From: Oscillospiraceae bacterium
Lineage (GTDB): Bacteria; Bacillota; Clostridia; Oscillospirales; Ruminococcaceae
Assembly (NCBI GenBank): GCA_900768125.1
Contig: CAAGBS010000057.1
Coordinates: 1 to 12,927 of the forward strand
DNA length: 12,927 nucleotides
Reading direction: 5' to 3'
In this document: positions 1 to 6,652 of the stretch, in pieces
Numbering within the stretch: position 1 is the first letter of the stretch
Layout: each line of letters opens with the position of its first letter
Made by a program: the position numbers and the translations under genes
The notes under the pieces: generated by a model
Database searches by the model: none
Seen by the model: only the letters and a program-made list of their open reading frames with translations
Told to the model about the DNA's origin: nothing

Positions 1-5
1 TATAT

Positions 6-119
6 CAGATGCTAGGCACCAAACCGCAGTAATACTTGATGTATTTCAAGGTTTGGTAACGACGCAGATGATATAAGTCATAGAAATCTGCCGTGAAGGA
101 GGTTTTTAGAGGTGACCAT
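6..119 (+). repeat. Structured dispersed repeat, copy A (possible ncRNA)
   Basis: A non-coding stretch of about 110 bp that recurs in inverted orientation at the other end of the window. The last 20 bases (100-119, AGGTTTTTAGAGGTGACCAT) are identical to the reverse complement of 12812-12831. The upstream 60 bases match by eye at roughly 60% over an ungapped alignment starting at CTAGG (12-16). Copy A can fold into a helix ACCAAACC (18-25) with GGTTTGGT (50-57), enclosing a hairpin AATAC (31-35)/GTATT (41-45), followed by a weaker hairpin around 68-82. It abuts the fumarase stop codon, so for that gene it is the 3' untranslated region read in antisense. The family is not recognised. It could be a structured RNA, a mobile-element end, or a 3'-end element. 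It may continue beyond the window edge. Strand is assigned by analogy only. Confidence 0.7.
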
Positions 120-961
120 CAGATATCCGCTTCCGCGTGCCTTGTGACGTGGCAGCCGATGTTTACCGCTACAGGAAGACCTGCGATGTGGGTCGCGGAC
201 TTCTCAATATTGACGTACAGCGCGGTGACTGTTCCGCCGAAGCCCTGGGAGCCTATTCCGAGCGCGTTTATGCTGTCCAGCATCTGCCGTTCAAGTTCAG
301 CGTAGACCGGGTCGGGATTGCGCTTGGAAAGGTCGCGGCAGAGCGCTTTTTTCGCAAGGTATGCGGAGTATTCGAAGTCGCCGCCGATACCCACGCCGAC
401 AACTATCGGGGGACATGGATTGCTTCCCGCAAGGCTGACGCACTCGGTCACGAAATCCACGATATCCTGCTTTGAAGCGGACGGCGTGAACATTTTCAGC
501 CGCGACATGTTCTCGCTTCCGAAGCCCTTCGGCGCCGCCATCAGGTGGATTTTATCGCCGGGGACTATCCTCGTGTGGATGACCGCCGGGGTGTTGTTGT
601 TCGTGTTTTTGCGCTCCAGCGGGTCGCCCACTATCGACAGGCGGAGCTTTCCGTTGACGTAGCCCTGCGCCACTCCGGCGTTCACCGCGTCCTCGAACGC
701 CTCTCCGGTTATGTGGACGTCCTGACCGATATCCGCGAATATCACCGCCATTCCGGTGTCCTGGCAGATGGGTACTCCGAGTTCAGCGGCGCAGTCAAGG
801 TTGCTGACGATATCGCCGAGCACGCTGCGGCAAAGTTCGCTTTCCTCGCGCTGTATGCTACCCGAGATACATTCGCGCATTCCGCAGGGAAGCTGCAGGT
901 TAGCCTGCTCGCACAGCTTCGCTACGGTTTCGGTTATTGCTGATGATGGTATTTCTCGCAT
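119..961 (-). CDS. fumA: Class I fumarate hydratase, alpha (N-terminal) subunit
   Basis: Encodes 280 residues, the usual size of the alpha subunit of the two-subunit, oxygen-sensitive [4Fe-4S] fumarase (fumarate + water to malate) or its relative L-tartrate dehydratase. Three expected cluster cysteines are visible: C66 in PICQDTG, C183 in NPCPP and C270 in IGCHVTRH. The family segments ERKNTNNNTPA (about 116-126) and GFGSENMS (about 146-153) are also present. The ATG at 961 is chosen because GAAAGGA (minus strand, 970-976) sits about 8 bases upstream. A longer in-frame reading from a TTG at 1021 would place the promoter-like region inside the gene. The beta subunit, which usually follows directly, is not found: a non-coding repeat begins at the stop codon. 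The substrate (fumarate versus tartrate) cannot be settled from sequence alone. Fumarase is more likely for a core-metabolism locus. Confidence 0.9.
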   Translation of the reverse strand: MREIPSSAITETVAKLCEQANLQLPCGMRECISGSIQREESELCRSVLGDIVSNLDCAAELGVPICQDTGMAVIFADIGQDVHITGEAFEDAVNAGVAQGYVNGKLRLSIVGDPLERKNTNNNTPAVIHTRIVPGDKIHLMAAPKGFGSENMSRLKMFTPSASKQDIVDFVTECVSLAGSNPCPPIVVGVGIGGDFEYSAYLAKKALCRDLSKRNPDPVYAELERQMLDSINALGIGSQGFGGTVTALYVNIEKSATHIAGLPVAVNIGCHVTRHAEADI

Positions 962-979
962 TTCCTGATTCCTTTCTTT

Positions 980-1010
980 TATATTTCGCGCAGATACGCC
1001 GTGAAATATA
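980..1010 (-). promoter_or_regulatory. Inverted repeat in the fumA leader
   Basis: TATATTTC (980-987) and GAAATATA (1003-1010) are perfect 8-bp inverted arms around a GC-rich centre that can pair partly (GCG/CGC). In the leftward fumA transcript this would be a hairpin ending a few bases before the ribosome site (970-976). It could be an operator or a 5'-leader RNA structure. No known motif is recognised. Confidence 0.4.
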
Positions 1011-1020
1011 GTCTTACGCA

Positions 1021-1026
1021 ATTATA
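1021..1026 (-). promoter_or_regulatory. Possible -10 box for leftward fumA
   Basis: On the minus strand positions 1026 to 1021 read TATAAT, a consensus -10 box, about 60 bp before the chosen fumA start. No good -35 box lies 16-18 bp upstream (that position reads CGATTA). The promoter would therefore be weak or activator-dependent. This is a low-confidence call. Confidence 0.3.
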
Positions 1027-1047
1027 TTTATGTTTCCTTGAGATAAT

Positions 1048-1095
1048 CGGCGAATTTGGTGTGTTTGTTGAAAAAAACTGTTGACAAATTCGCCG
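1048..1095. promoter_or_regulatory. Perfect 11-bp inverted repeat in the fumA/fabH divergent control region
   Basis: CGGCGAATTTG (1048-1058) is the exact reverse complement of CAAATTCGCCG (1085-1095), with 26 bp between. The right arm overlaps the -35 box of the fab promoter (1081-1086). The left arm lies just upstream of the putative fumA -10 box. Both arms are upstream of the predicted start sites in each direction, so a DNA operator is more likely than an RNA hairpin. The arms contain AATTTG/CAAATT, but the wide spacing does not match the compact FabT palindrome, and no FapR-type motif was seen. Confidence 0.55.
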
Positions 1096-1109
1096 TAATG
1101 GGGTAAAAT
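1081..1109 (+). promoter_or_regulatory. Promoter of the fab/acc operon
   Basis: TTGACA (1081-1086), a 17-bp spacer and TAAAAT (1104-1109) form a near-consensus housekeeping promoter. The predicted start is near 1116, which gives a leader of about 115 nt before fabH. The -35 box lies across the right arm of the 11-bp inverted repeat, which suggests that binding there would repress transcription. Confidence 0.75.
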
Positions 1110-1173
1110 AAATATGGTATGTCATATTCTGCCTTGACGCTTCCGGCATAATGTGGCAGATAAAATGAGAATG

Positions 1174-1190
1174 ATAAACACCATGTTTAT
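1174..1190. promoter_or_regulatory. Palindrome in the fabH leader
   Basis: ATAAAC (1174-1179) and GTTTAT (1185-1190) flank ACCAT: a 6-5-6 perfect palindrome about 40 bp upstream of the fabH start and downstream of the predicted start site. Its size is typical of a dimeric repressor site, but it is AT-rich and short, so chance is possible. Another inverted pair, TCTGCC (1128-1133)/GGCAGA (1155-1160), lies in the same leader. Confidence 0.3.
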
Positions 1191-1229
1191 TATACTATAT
1201 ATTGACGAGAAAATCAAGGAGAATTTTTA

Positions 1230-2234
1230 ATGAGTGGAATTGAGATCTTAGGAACGGGCAGCTATGTGCCGGAATTTGTTGCTGACAATAACAAGTTTGC
1301 GGAGTTCCTTGACACATCTGACGAATGGATAACGCCACGCACTGGCATCAAGCAGCGCCATATCCTCACCGACAAGCCCGGCTATTACATGGGTATTGAG
1401 TCTGCGAAAAAGGCGCTCGACGACGCGGGAGTGAAGCCCGAGGAGATCGACCTTGTGCTGGTGTCCACCTGCACGCCGGATTTCTTTTACCCCTCGACCG
1501 CCTGCCTTATCCAGAAGAAGATTGGCGCGGTGAATGCGGCTGCGTTCGATGTGAACAGCGCCTGCACAGGCTTCATCACTGCAACGGATATCGCGCAGAA
1601 GTACCTCGAGAGCGGTCACTATAAGACGATACTTGTCGTTGCGTGCGAGAAGCTGTCCGGTCAGCTTGATTATACCGACCGCTCCATGTGCATACTGTTC
1701 GGAGACGCTTCCGGCGCGGTGGTGTACAGGAAGTCAGACAAGCCGTTCTACTCGATGCTCGGCGCTGACGGCGATGAGTTTGAGGCGCTCTACTGCAAGA
1801 TAAACTACGACCCCAACTGCCCGTTCTACGGCACCGGCGAGGGCGAGGAACCCTGGGACGCAATGTTCGACACGGATTCCAAGCGGAAGTATCTCCAGAG
1901 CGATGGACACGCGGTATACAAGTTCGCGGTCAACGCTATGGCTAACGCCGTGAAGAACGTAGCGGCGCAGGGCGGCTACGACATCAACGACCTTGATATC
2001 GTTATCCCGCACCAGGCTAACCTTCGTATCATAAAGAAGGCTACCGAGATACTAGGTATTCCGGAGGAGAAGGTCTACACCAACATCGCCCGCATGGGAA
2101 ACGTATCCAGTGCGTGCATTCCCGTGTGCCTTGACGAAATGAGAAAGCAGGGAATGGTAAAGCCGGGACAGAAGATATGCTTCGTAGGCTTCGGCGCGGG
2201 ACTTACCTACGGCGCGCTCATATTCGAGACTTGA
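1230..2234 (+). CDS. fabH: 3-oxoacyl-ACP synthase III (FabH)
   Basis: Encodes 334 residues, a normal FabH length. The enzyme condenses an acyl-CoA primer, usually acetyl- or branched-chain acyl-CoA, with malonyl-ACP to start fatty acid synthesis. The thiolase-fold Cys-His-Asn triad is visible: C112 in NSACTG, H261 in IPHQAN, and N291 in NIARMGNVSS. The glycine-rich C-terminal strand GFGAGLTYGAL (about 320-330) is also typical. The ATG follows AGGAG (1217-1221) with good spacing. It is the first gene of the operon, 26 bp before fabG, so the primer-selecting step is made with the chain-elongation and malonyl-CoA-forming enzymes. Primer preference cannot be read from sequence. Confidence 0.96.
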   Translation: MSGIEILGTGSYVPEFVADNNKFAEFLDTSDEWITPRTGIKQRHILTDKPGYYMGIESAKKALDDAGVKPEEIDLVLVSTCTPDFFYPSTACLIQKKIGAVNAAAFDVNSACTGFITATDIAQKYLESGHYKTILVVACEKLSGQLDYTDRSMCILFGDASGAVVYRKSDKPFYSMLGADGDEFEALYCKINYDPNCPFYGTGEGEEPWDAMFDTDSKRKYLQSDGHAVYKFAVNAMANAVKNVAAQGGYDINDLDIVIPHQANLRIIKKATEILGIPEEKVYTNIARMGNVSSACIPVCLDEMRKQGMVKPGQKICFVGFGAGLTYGALIFET

Positions 2235-2260
2235 TTTAGACATAACGAAAGGAATTAATT

Positions 2261-3004
2261 ATGGCAGGAACAGCAATAATCACCGGCTCCAGCCGTGGAA
2301 TAGGCGCGGCTATCGCAAAGCGCCTTGCAAAGGACGGCTACAATATCGTCATCAACGATGTTTCCCAGGAGATACTTGACGCTGCGGGAAAGGAAGTCGC
2401 AGAGGAGTGCCGCAGCTTCGGCGTTGAGGCGGAGTGCTGCGCCGCTGACGTTTCCGACTACGCGCAGTGCGAGGGACTTGTAAAGTGGGTAAAGGAGCGC
2501 TTCGGCACCATCGACGTGCTGATAAACAACGCAGGCATCACCCGCGACGGACTGATGGCGCAGATGAGCGAGGAGAACTACGACCTCGTTATCCGCGTTA
2601 ACCAGAAGTCCGTGTTCAATATGACAAAACTTGCGGGCAAGGTCATGATACGCCAGCGCAGCGGCAGGATAGTGAATCTTGCTTCCGTTGCCGGACTGTA
2701 CGGCAACCCCGGTCAGATGAACTACTCCGCTTCCAAGGGCGCGATAATCGCGATGACAAAGACCACCGCCAAGGAGCTTGGAAGCCGCGGCATCACCTGC
2801 AACGCGGTAGCGCCCGGATTCATTCAGACCCCGATGACCGACAAGCTCACCGAGGAGCAGCGCAGTGCAATGCTGGCTCAGATAGCCATGAAGCGCTACG
2901 GTCAGCCCGAGGAGATCGCCGGCGTGGTATCTTTCCTGTGCAGTCCGGATTCTTCCTATGTAACAGGGCAGATAATCGAGATAAGCGGCGGCCTCAGCAT
3001 GTGA
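2261..3004 (+). CDS. fabG: 3-oxoacyl-ACP reductase (FabG)
   Basis: Encodes 247 residues, a standard short-chain dehydrogenase/reductase. It reduces 3-oxoacyl-ACP to 3-hydroxyacyl-ACP, normally with NADPH. Visible motifs are the nucleotide loop TGSSRGIG (8-15), NNAG (89-92), N114, S142, and the YSASK motif with Y155 and K159. The C-terminal VTGQIIEISGG is typical of FabG. GAAAGGA (2247-2253) precedes the ATG at the expected distance. Many related reductases share this fold; its place between fabH and fabF makes FabG secure. The 71-bp gap after it is the longest inside the operon. Confidence 0.95.
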   Translation: MAGTAIITGSSRGIGAAIAKRLAKDGYNIVINDVSQEILDAAGKEVAEECRSFGVEAECCAADVSDYAQCEGLVKWVKERFGTIDVLINNAGITRDGLMAQMSEENYDLVIRVNQKSVFNMTKLAGKVMIRQRSGRIVNLASVAGLYGNPGQMNYSASKGAIIAMTKTTAKELGSRGITCNAVAPGFIQTPMTDKLTEEQRSAMLAQIAMKRYGQPEEIAGVVSFLCSPDSSYVTGQIIEISGGLSM

Positions 3005-3010
3005 TAAAAA

Positions 3011-3028
3011 TACGGGATCTCGCCCGTA
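3011..3028 (+). other. Intercistronic hairpin between fabG and fabF
   Basis: TACGGG (3011-3016) and CCCGTA (3023-3028) pair perfectly around ATCTCG in the 71-bp gap between fabG and fabF. No U-tract follows, so it is not a standard terminator. A role in mRNA processing or stability is possible, but chance is not excluded. Confidence 0.45.
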
Positions 3029-3075
3029 CGGAAACTAAAAGAAAAATCTACAAATTGTCGGAGGAACAACGTTTA

Positions 3076-4314
3076 ATGGATAGACGAGTGGTAATAACCG
3101 GACTGGGAGCAGTCACCCCCTGCGGAAATTCACCCGAGGAGCTGTGGAACAGCCTCATGGCGGGAAAGCACGGCTTCACGCTTGCACCCTGGTTCCCGGA
3201 TCAGGAGCCGGAGAACCTTTCGGTCGTTGCAAGGGTAAAGGACTTTGACGCGTCCGAATATTTCGATAAGAAAGAACTGCGCCGCAACGATGTTATCGTT
3301 CAGTACGCGGTGTACTGCGCAATGCAGGCTTTAAAGGACGCCGGCACCGACCTCAAGGACATCGACCCCTACCGCGTGGGCGTAGTTATCGGCAGCGGAA
3401 TCGGCGGTATCTACACCACCGAGGAAGAAATGGCGAACTACCACAACAAGGGCAACAAGCGTGTGGGAGTTTTCACCATCACAAAGATGATAGGCAACAT
3501 GGCGGCAGGCGAGGTAGCTATCCGCACAGGCTTCAAGGGCAGCAACTTCTGCGTGACTACAGCCTGCGCGAGCGGCACTCAGTCGATAGGCGAGGCGTTC
3601 CGCTCCATCAAGCACGGTTATCTTGACGCGGCTATCGCGGGCGGTACCGAGCACAGCGACATTGGATTCTGCTACGCTTCGTTCAACAACATGCACGCTG
3701 TTACACGCTCCACTGACGTGGACAGAGCTTCCATTCCGTTCGACGCGGAGAGAAGCGGCTTCGTGCTCGGCGATGGCTGCGGTCTGCTTGTTCTTGAGGA
3801 ATACGAGCACGCAAAGGCTCGCGGCGCGAAGATATACGCCGAGATATGCGGCTACGGCAGCACCTGCGACGCTTACCATGAGACCAGCCCCGACCCCGAG
3901 GGCAAGGGCGGCGCGATGGCGATGAAGTTCGCATACCAGGAAGCCGGAATGAAGCCGGAGGATATCAACTATATCAACGCTCACGGCACTTCCACCTCCA
4001 TGAACGACCGCACCGAGACCATGGCTGTCAAGGAAGCATTCGGAGACCACGCAAAGGATATCGCGATAAACTCCACCAAGTCCATGACCGGACACCTGCT
4101 CGGCGCTGCCGGCGGCGTGGAGGCTGTAGTCACCGCAATGTCCATTAAGAACAGCAAGGTACACATGACGCTGGGTTACAAGGTTCCCGACCCCGAGTGC
4201 GACCTCGACTACGTTACCGAGGGTGCGAGGGACCTGAAGATAACCGGCGCGCTGAGCAATTCGCTGGGCTTCGGCGGTCACAACGGCTGCATCTGCATGC
4301 GTCCTGTTGAATGA
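3076..4314 (+). CDS. fabF: 3-oxoacyl-ACP synthase II (FabF)
   Basis: Encodes 412 residues, the usual size of KAS II, which elongates acyl-ACP with malonyl-ACP. The Cys-His-His active site is clear: C164 in TTACASGTQS, H303 in NAHGTST, and H340 in STKSMTGH, with K335 in the last motif. The C-terminal NSLGFGGHNG (about 394-403) is also characteristic. The frame is open upstream to 2938, inside fabG, but the ATG at 3076 is chosen. It begins the conserved RRVVITGLG strand and follows GGAGGA (3060-3065) by 10 bases. The gap to accB is 20 bp, so translation is probably coupled. Confidence 0.96.
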   Translation: MDRRVVITGLGAVTPCGNSPEELWNSLMAGKHGFTLAPWFPDQEPENLSVVARVKDFDASEYFDKKELRRNDVIVQYAVYCAMQALKDAGTDLKDIDPYRVGVVIGSGIGGIYTTEEEMANYHNKGNKRVGVFTITKMIGNMAAGEVAIRTGFKGSNFCVTTACASGTQSIGEAFRSIKHGYLDAAIAGGTEHSDIGFCYASFNNMHAVTRSTDVDRASIPFDAERSGFVLGDGCGLLVLEEYEHAKARGAKIYAEICGYGSTCDAYHETSPDPEGKGGAMAMKFAYQEAGMKPEDINYINAHGTSTSMNDRTETMAVKEAFGDHAKDIAINSTKSMTGHLLGAAGGVEAVVTAMSIKNSKVHMTLGYKVPDPECDLDYVTEGARDLKITGALSNSLGFGGHNGCICMRPVE

Positions 4315-4334
4315 CCCGGAAAGGAGAGCTGAAA

Positions 4335-4823
4335 ATGGCAAACAAGAACACCATCGAGCCGCGCCCCATCGAGGACACCATTGAGTGTATCGAAGCGCTG
4401 GCTGAAATAGTCAAGAAAAACGACCTCGGAAAGCTCAAGATAAACACCGAGACCTATGAAATAGTTATCGAGGGCAGACCCTGCCCGCCCCCTATGCCCG
4501 CTCCCATGCCGATGATGGGGGTTCCCGCTGCGGCTTCCGCACAGAGTGCGCCCGCTCAGGCTGCCCCCGCGGCTGAGGCTGCCGTTTCCGGGAACATCAT
4601 CACCTCCCCGATAGTCGGGACGTTCTACGCTTCGCCCTCTCCGGATAAGCCCGCGTTCGTCAAGGTCGGCGACACAGTTAATGCAGGCGACGTTGTGTGC
4701 ATTATCGAGAGCATGAAGCTGATGAACGAGATAAACAGCGAGTTCAGCGGAAAGGTCGCAGAGATCTATGCCAAGGACGGTCAGGCTGTTGAGTACGGTC
4801 AGAAGCTGATGAGAATAGAGTAA
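4335..4823 (+). CDS. accB: Biotin carboxyl carrier protein of acetyl-CoA carboxylase
   Basis: Encodes 162 residues. An N-terminal region (1-50) is followed by a Pro/Ala/Met-rich flexible linker (about 51-85) and a C-terminal biotinyl domain (about 87-162). The biotin-accepting lysine is K128 in IIESMKLMNEI; the family more often has EAMKM, but ESMK variants are known. The protein carries CO2 on biotin from AccC to the AccAD transferase. The ATG at 4335 is preferred because AAGGAG (4321-4326) lies 8 bases before it. An earlier in-frame ATG at 4311 overlaps the fabF stop codon and has no comparable ribosome site. Confidence 0.95.
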   Translation: MANKNTIEPRPIEDTIECIEALAEIVKKNDLGKLKINTETYEIVIEGRPCPPPMPAPMPMMGVPAAASAQSAPAQAAPAAEAAVSGNIITSPIVGTFYASPSPDKPAFVKVGDTVNAGDVVCIIESMKLMNEINSEFSGKVAEIYAKDGQAVEYGQKLMRIE

Positions 4824-4833
4824 GGAGCAGGTC

Positions 4834-5280
4834 ATGACATTAAATCTCGAACAGATAAAGGAAATAATCCCCCACCGCGACCCGTTCCTGCTCATCGACG
4901 AAGTCACCGAACTGGAGCCGGGCGTGAGCGTCACCGCCAAGAAGTTCCTCAAGCCTGACGAGTACTGGTTCAAGGGTCACTTCCCGGGACAGCCGGTGCA
5001 GCCGGGCGTACTGATGATAGAAATGCTGGCGCAGGCTGGCGCGGTATGCGCTCTGTCGCTGCCGGAGAATAAGGGGAAGATCGCGTTCTTCGCCGGCATC
5101 GACAAGGCGAGATTCCGCGGAACGGTAGGTCCTGGCGACACACTGGAGCTTCACGTCACCATGACGAAGAAGAAGGGCCCGATAGGCTTCGGCGACGCTG
5201 TTGCGACAGTCAACGGCAAGAAGGTAGTCACCGCTGAGATCTCCTTTGCCGTGGCAGATCCCGCCCCCAAGTCTGAATAA
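4834..5280 (+). CDS. fabZ: 3-hydroxyacyl-ACP dehydratase (FabZ)
   Basis: Encodes 148 residues, a typical single hot-dog domain. It removes water from 3-hydroxyacyl-ACP to give trans-2-enoyl-ACP. The catalytic H49 lies in FKGHFPGQPVQPGVL and E63 in MIEMLAQ. The usual methionine after PV in this motif is glutamine here, a minor variation. The N-terminal IPHRDPFLLID is diagnostic. The ribosome site AAGGAG (4822-4827) overlaps the accB stop codon, so the two genes are likely coupled. The enoyl reductase that would act next is not encoded in the window. Confidence 0.95.
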   Translation: MTLNLEQIKEIIPHRDPFLLIDEVTELEPGVSVTAKKFLKPDEYWFKGHFPGQPVQPGVLMIEMLAQAGAVCALSLPENKGKIAFFAGIDKARFRGTVGPGDTLELHVTMTKKKGPIGFGDAVATVNGKKVVTAEISFAVADPAPKSE

Positions 5281-5297
5281 AATCTGGAGCTGACAGA

Positions 5298-6647
5298 ATG
5301 TTTAACAAGATACTTATTGCGAACCGCGGCGAAATAGCGATACGCATTATGCGCGCCTGCCGCGAACTCGGTATAAAGACCGTTGCGGTGTACTCCGAGG
5401 CAGACCGCTCTGCGCTGCATGCCCAGATAGCCGATGAAGCGGTGTGCATAGGTCCTGCGGCTTCCAAGGACAGCTATCTCAATACAAAGGCGATAATCGC
5501 CGCGTGCGAGATAACTCATGCCCAGGCTATCCACCCGGGCTTCGGCTTCCTGTCTGAAAACGCAGATTTCGCGCGGCTGTGCAGGACCTGCGGCATTACG
5601 TTTATAGGTCCCTCCCCGGAGGTCATGGACGCGATGGGCGACAAGGCTTCCGCAAAGCAGACGATGATATCTGCGGGAGTTCCGGTAGTTCCCGGCTCTG
5701 ACGGCATAGTCCCCACCATCGAGGAAGCGCGTAAGGTCGCCGCCGAGATAGGTTATCCAGTCATGATAAAGGCTACCGCAGGCGGCGGCGGGCGCGGAAT
5801 ACGTCTCGCCGAGAGCGAGGAGCACCTCGAGCAGCAGTACCTTGCGGCTCAGCAGGAGGCGCTTGCATGCTTCGGCAACGGCGATGTGTACATCGAGAAG
5901 TTCATCGTGAACCCGCGCCATGTGGAGATCCAGCTTCTCGCCGACAACCACGGAAACGTAGTTCACCTCGGCGAGCGCGAGTGCTCTCTCCAGCGCCACA
6001 ACCAGAAAGTGCTCGAGGAAAGCCCCAGCCCCATCATGACCCCGGAACTGCGCGAAAAGATGGGTACGGCGGCAGTCGCTGCGGCAAAGGTCAGCGGCTA
6101 TCAGAACGCCGGAACGATAGAGTTCCTCGTTGACAAGGACAGGAATTTCTACTTCATGGAGATGAACACCCGTATCCAGGTCGAGCACCCGGTAACGGAG
6201 CTCGTCACCGGTATCGACCTTGTAAAGGCGCAGATACGCATTGCGGCGGGTGAAAAGCTGTGGTTCACACAGGACGACGTACAGCTCACCGGACACGCGA
6301 TAGAGTGCCGTATCAACGCAGAAGATCCGCGCCACAACTTCCGTCCCTGCCCGGGGAAAATCAAATCCCTGCACGTCCCCGGAGGATTCGGAGTGCGCAT
6401 AGACAGCGCGGTCTACGCCGGTTATCAGATACCGCCCTACTATGACAGCATGATAGCGAAGCTGCTGGTAAAAGCGCCGACCCGTGACGAAGCGATAAAG
6501 AAAATGCGCGTGGCGCTGTCGGAGTTCATCATCGAGGGCGTTGAGACTAACATTGATTTCCAGCTTTGCCTGCTTAAAGATGAGGATTTCGAGGCGGGCA
6601 ATTTCGACATAGGTTTCCTGAACCGCAAAAATGTGATGGGGGAGTGA
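5298..6647 (+). CDS. accC: Biotin carboxylase subunit of acetyl-CoA carboxylase
   Basis: Encodes 449 residues, the standard length for a stand-alone biotin carboxylase, which uses ATP and bicarbonate to carboxylate biotin on AccB. Visible features are the N-terminal KILIANRGEIAIRI, HPGFGFLSEN (79-88), the ATP-grasp glycine loop TAGGGGRGI (160-168), K116 and K159. The metal/substrate residues E276, E288, N290 and R292 lie around EMNTRIQVEHP. No carrier or transferase domain is fused, so it belongs to the multi-subunit acetyl-CoA carboxylase rather than pyruvate or propionyl-CoA carboxylase. Both partner subunits are encoded next to it. Confidence 0.96.
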   Translation: MFNKILIANRGEIAIRIMRACRELGIKTVAVYSEADRSALHAQIADEAVCIGPAASKDSYLNTKAIIAACEITHAQAIHPGFGFLSENADFARLCRTCGITFIGPSPEVMDAMGDKASAKQTMISAGVPVVPGSDGIVPTIEEARKVAAEIGYPVMIKATAGGGGRGIRLAESEEHLEQQYLAAQQEALACFGNGDVYIEKFIVNPRHVEIQLLADNHGNVVHLGERECSLQRHNQKVLEESPSPIMTPELREKMGTAAVAAAKVSGYQNAGTIEFLVDKDRNFYFMEMNTRIQVEHPVTELVTGIDLVKAQIRIAAGEKLWFTQDDVQLTGHAIECRINAEDPRHNFRPCPGKIKSLHVPGGFGVRIDSAVYAGYQIPPYYDSMIAKLLVKAPTRDEAIKKMRVALSEFIIEGVETNIDFQLCLLKDEDFEAGNFDIGFLNRKNVMGE

Positions 6648-6652
6648 GCTGA

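Noticed and set aside
93..305. Small plus-strand frame starting in copy A, and the minus-strand frame 12692-12874 sharing the peptide VFRGDH
   Set aside because: The shared peptide comes only from the identical 20-bp repeat block. The frames diverge at once outside it and overlap real genes on the other strand.
119..1021. Longer fumarase reading starting at a TTG at 1021
   Set aside because: The extra 20 residues overlap the leader dyad and lack family similarity. The ATG at 961 has a well-placed GAAAGGA site.
1134..1166. Second fab promoter, TTGACG (1134-1139) with TAAAAT (1161-1166)
   Set aside because: The spacer is 21 bp, too long for a normal sigma-70-type promoter. The 1081-1109 pair has ideal spacing.
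1191..1196. TATACT as a -10 box close to fabH
   Set aside because: No recognisable -35 box or TGn extension is present upstream, and the region is AT-rich, so matches are expected by chance.
2938..3075. N-terminal extension of fabF back into fabG
   Set aside because: The ATG at 2938 lies inside fabG. The conserved fold starts at the ATG at 3076, which has a GGAGGA ribosome site.
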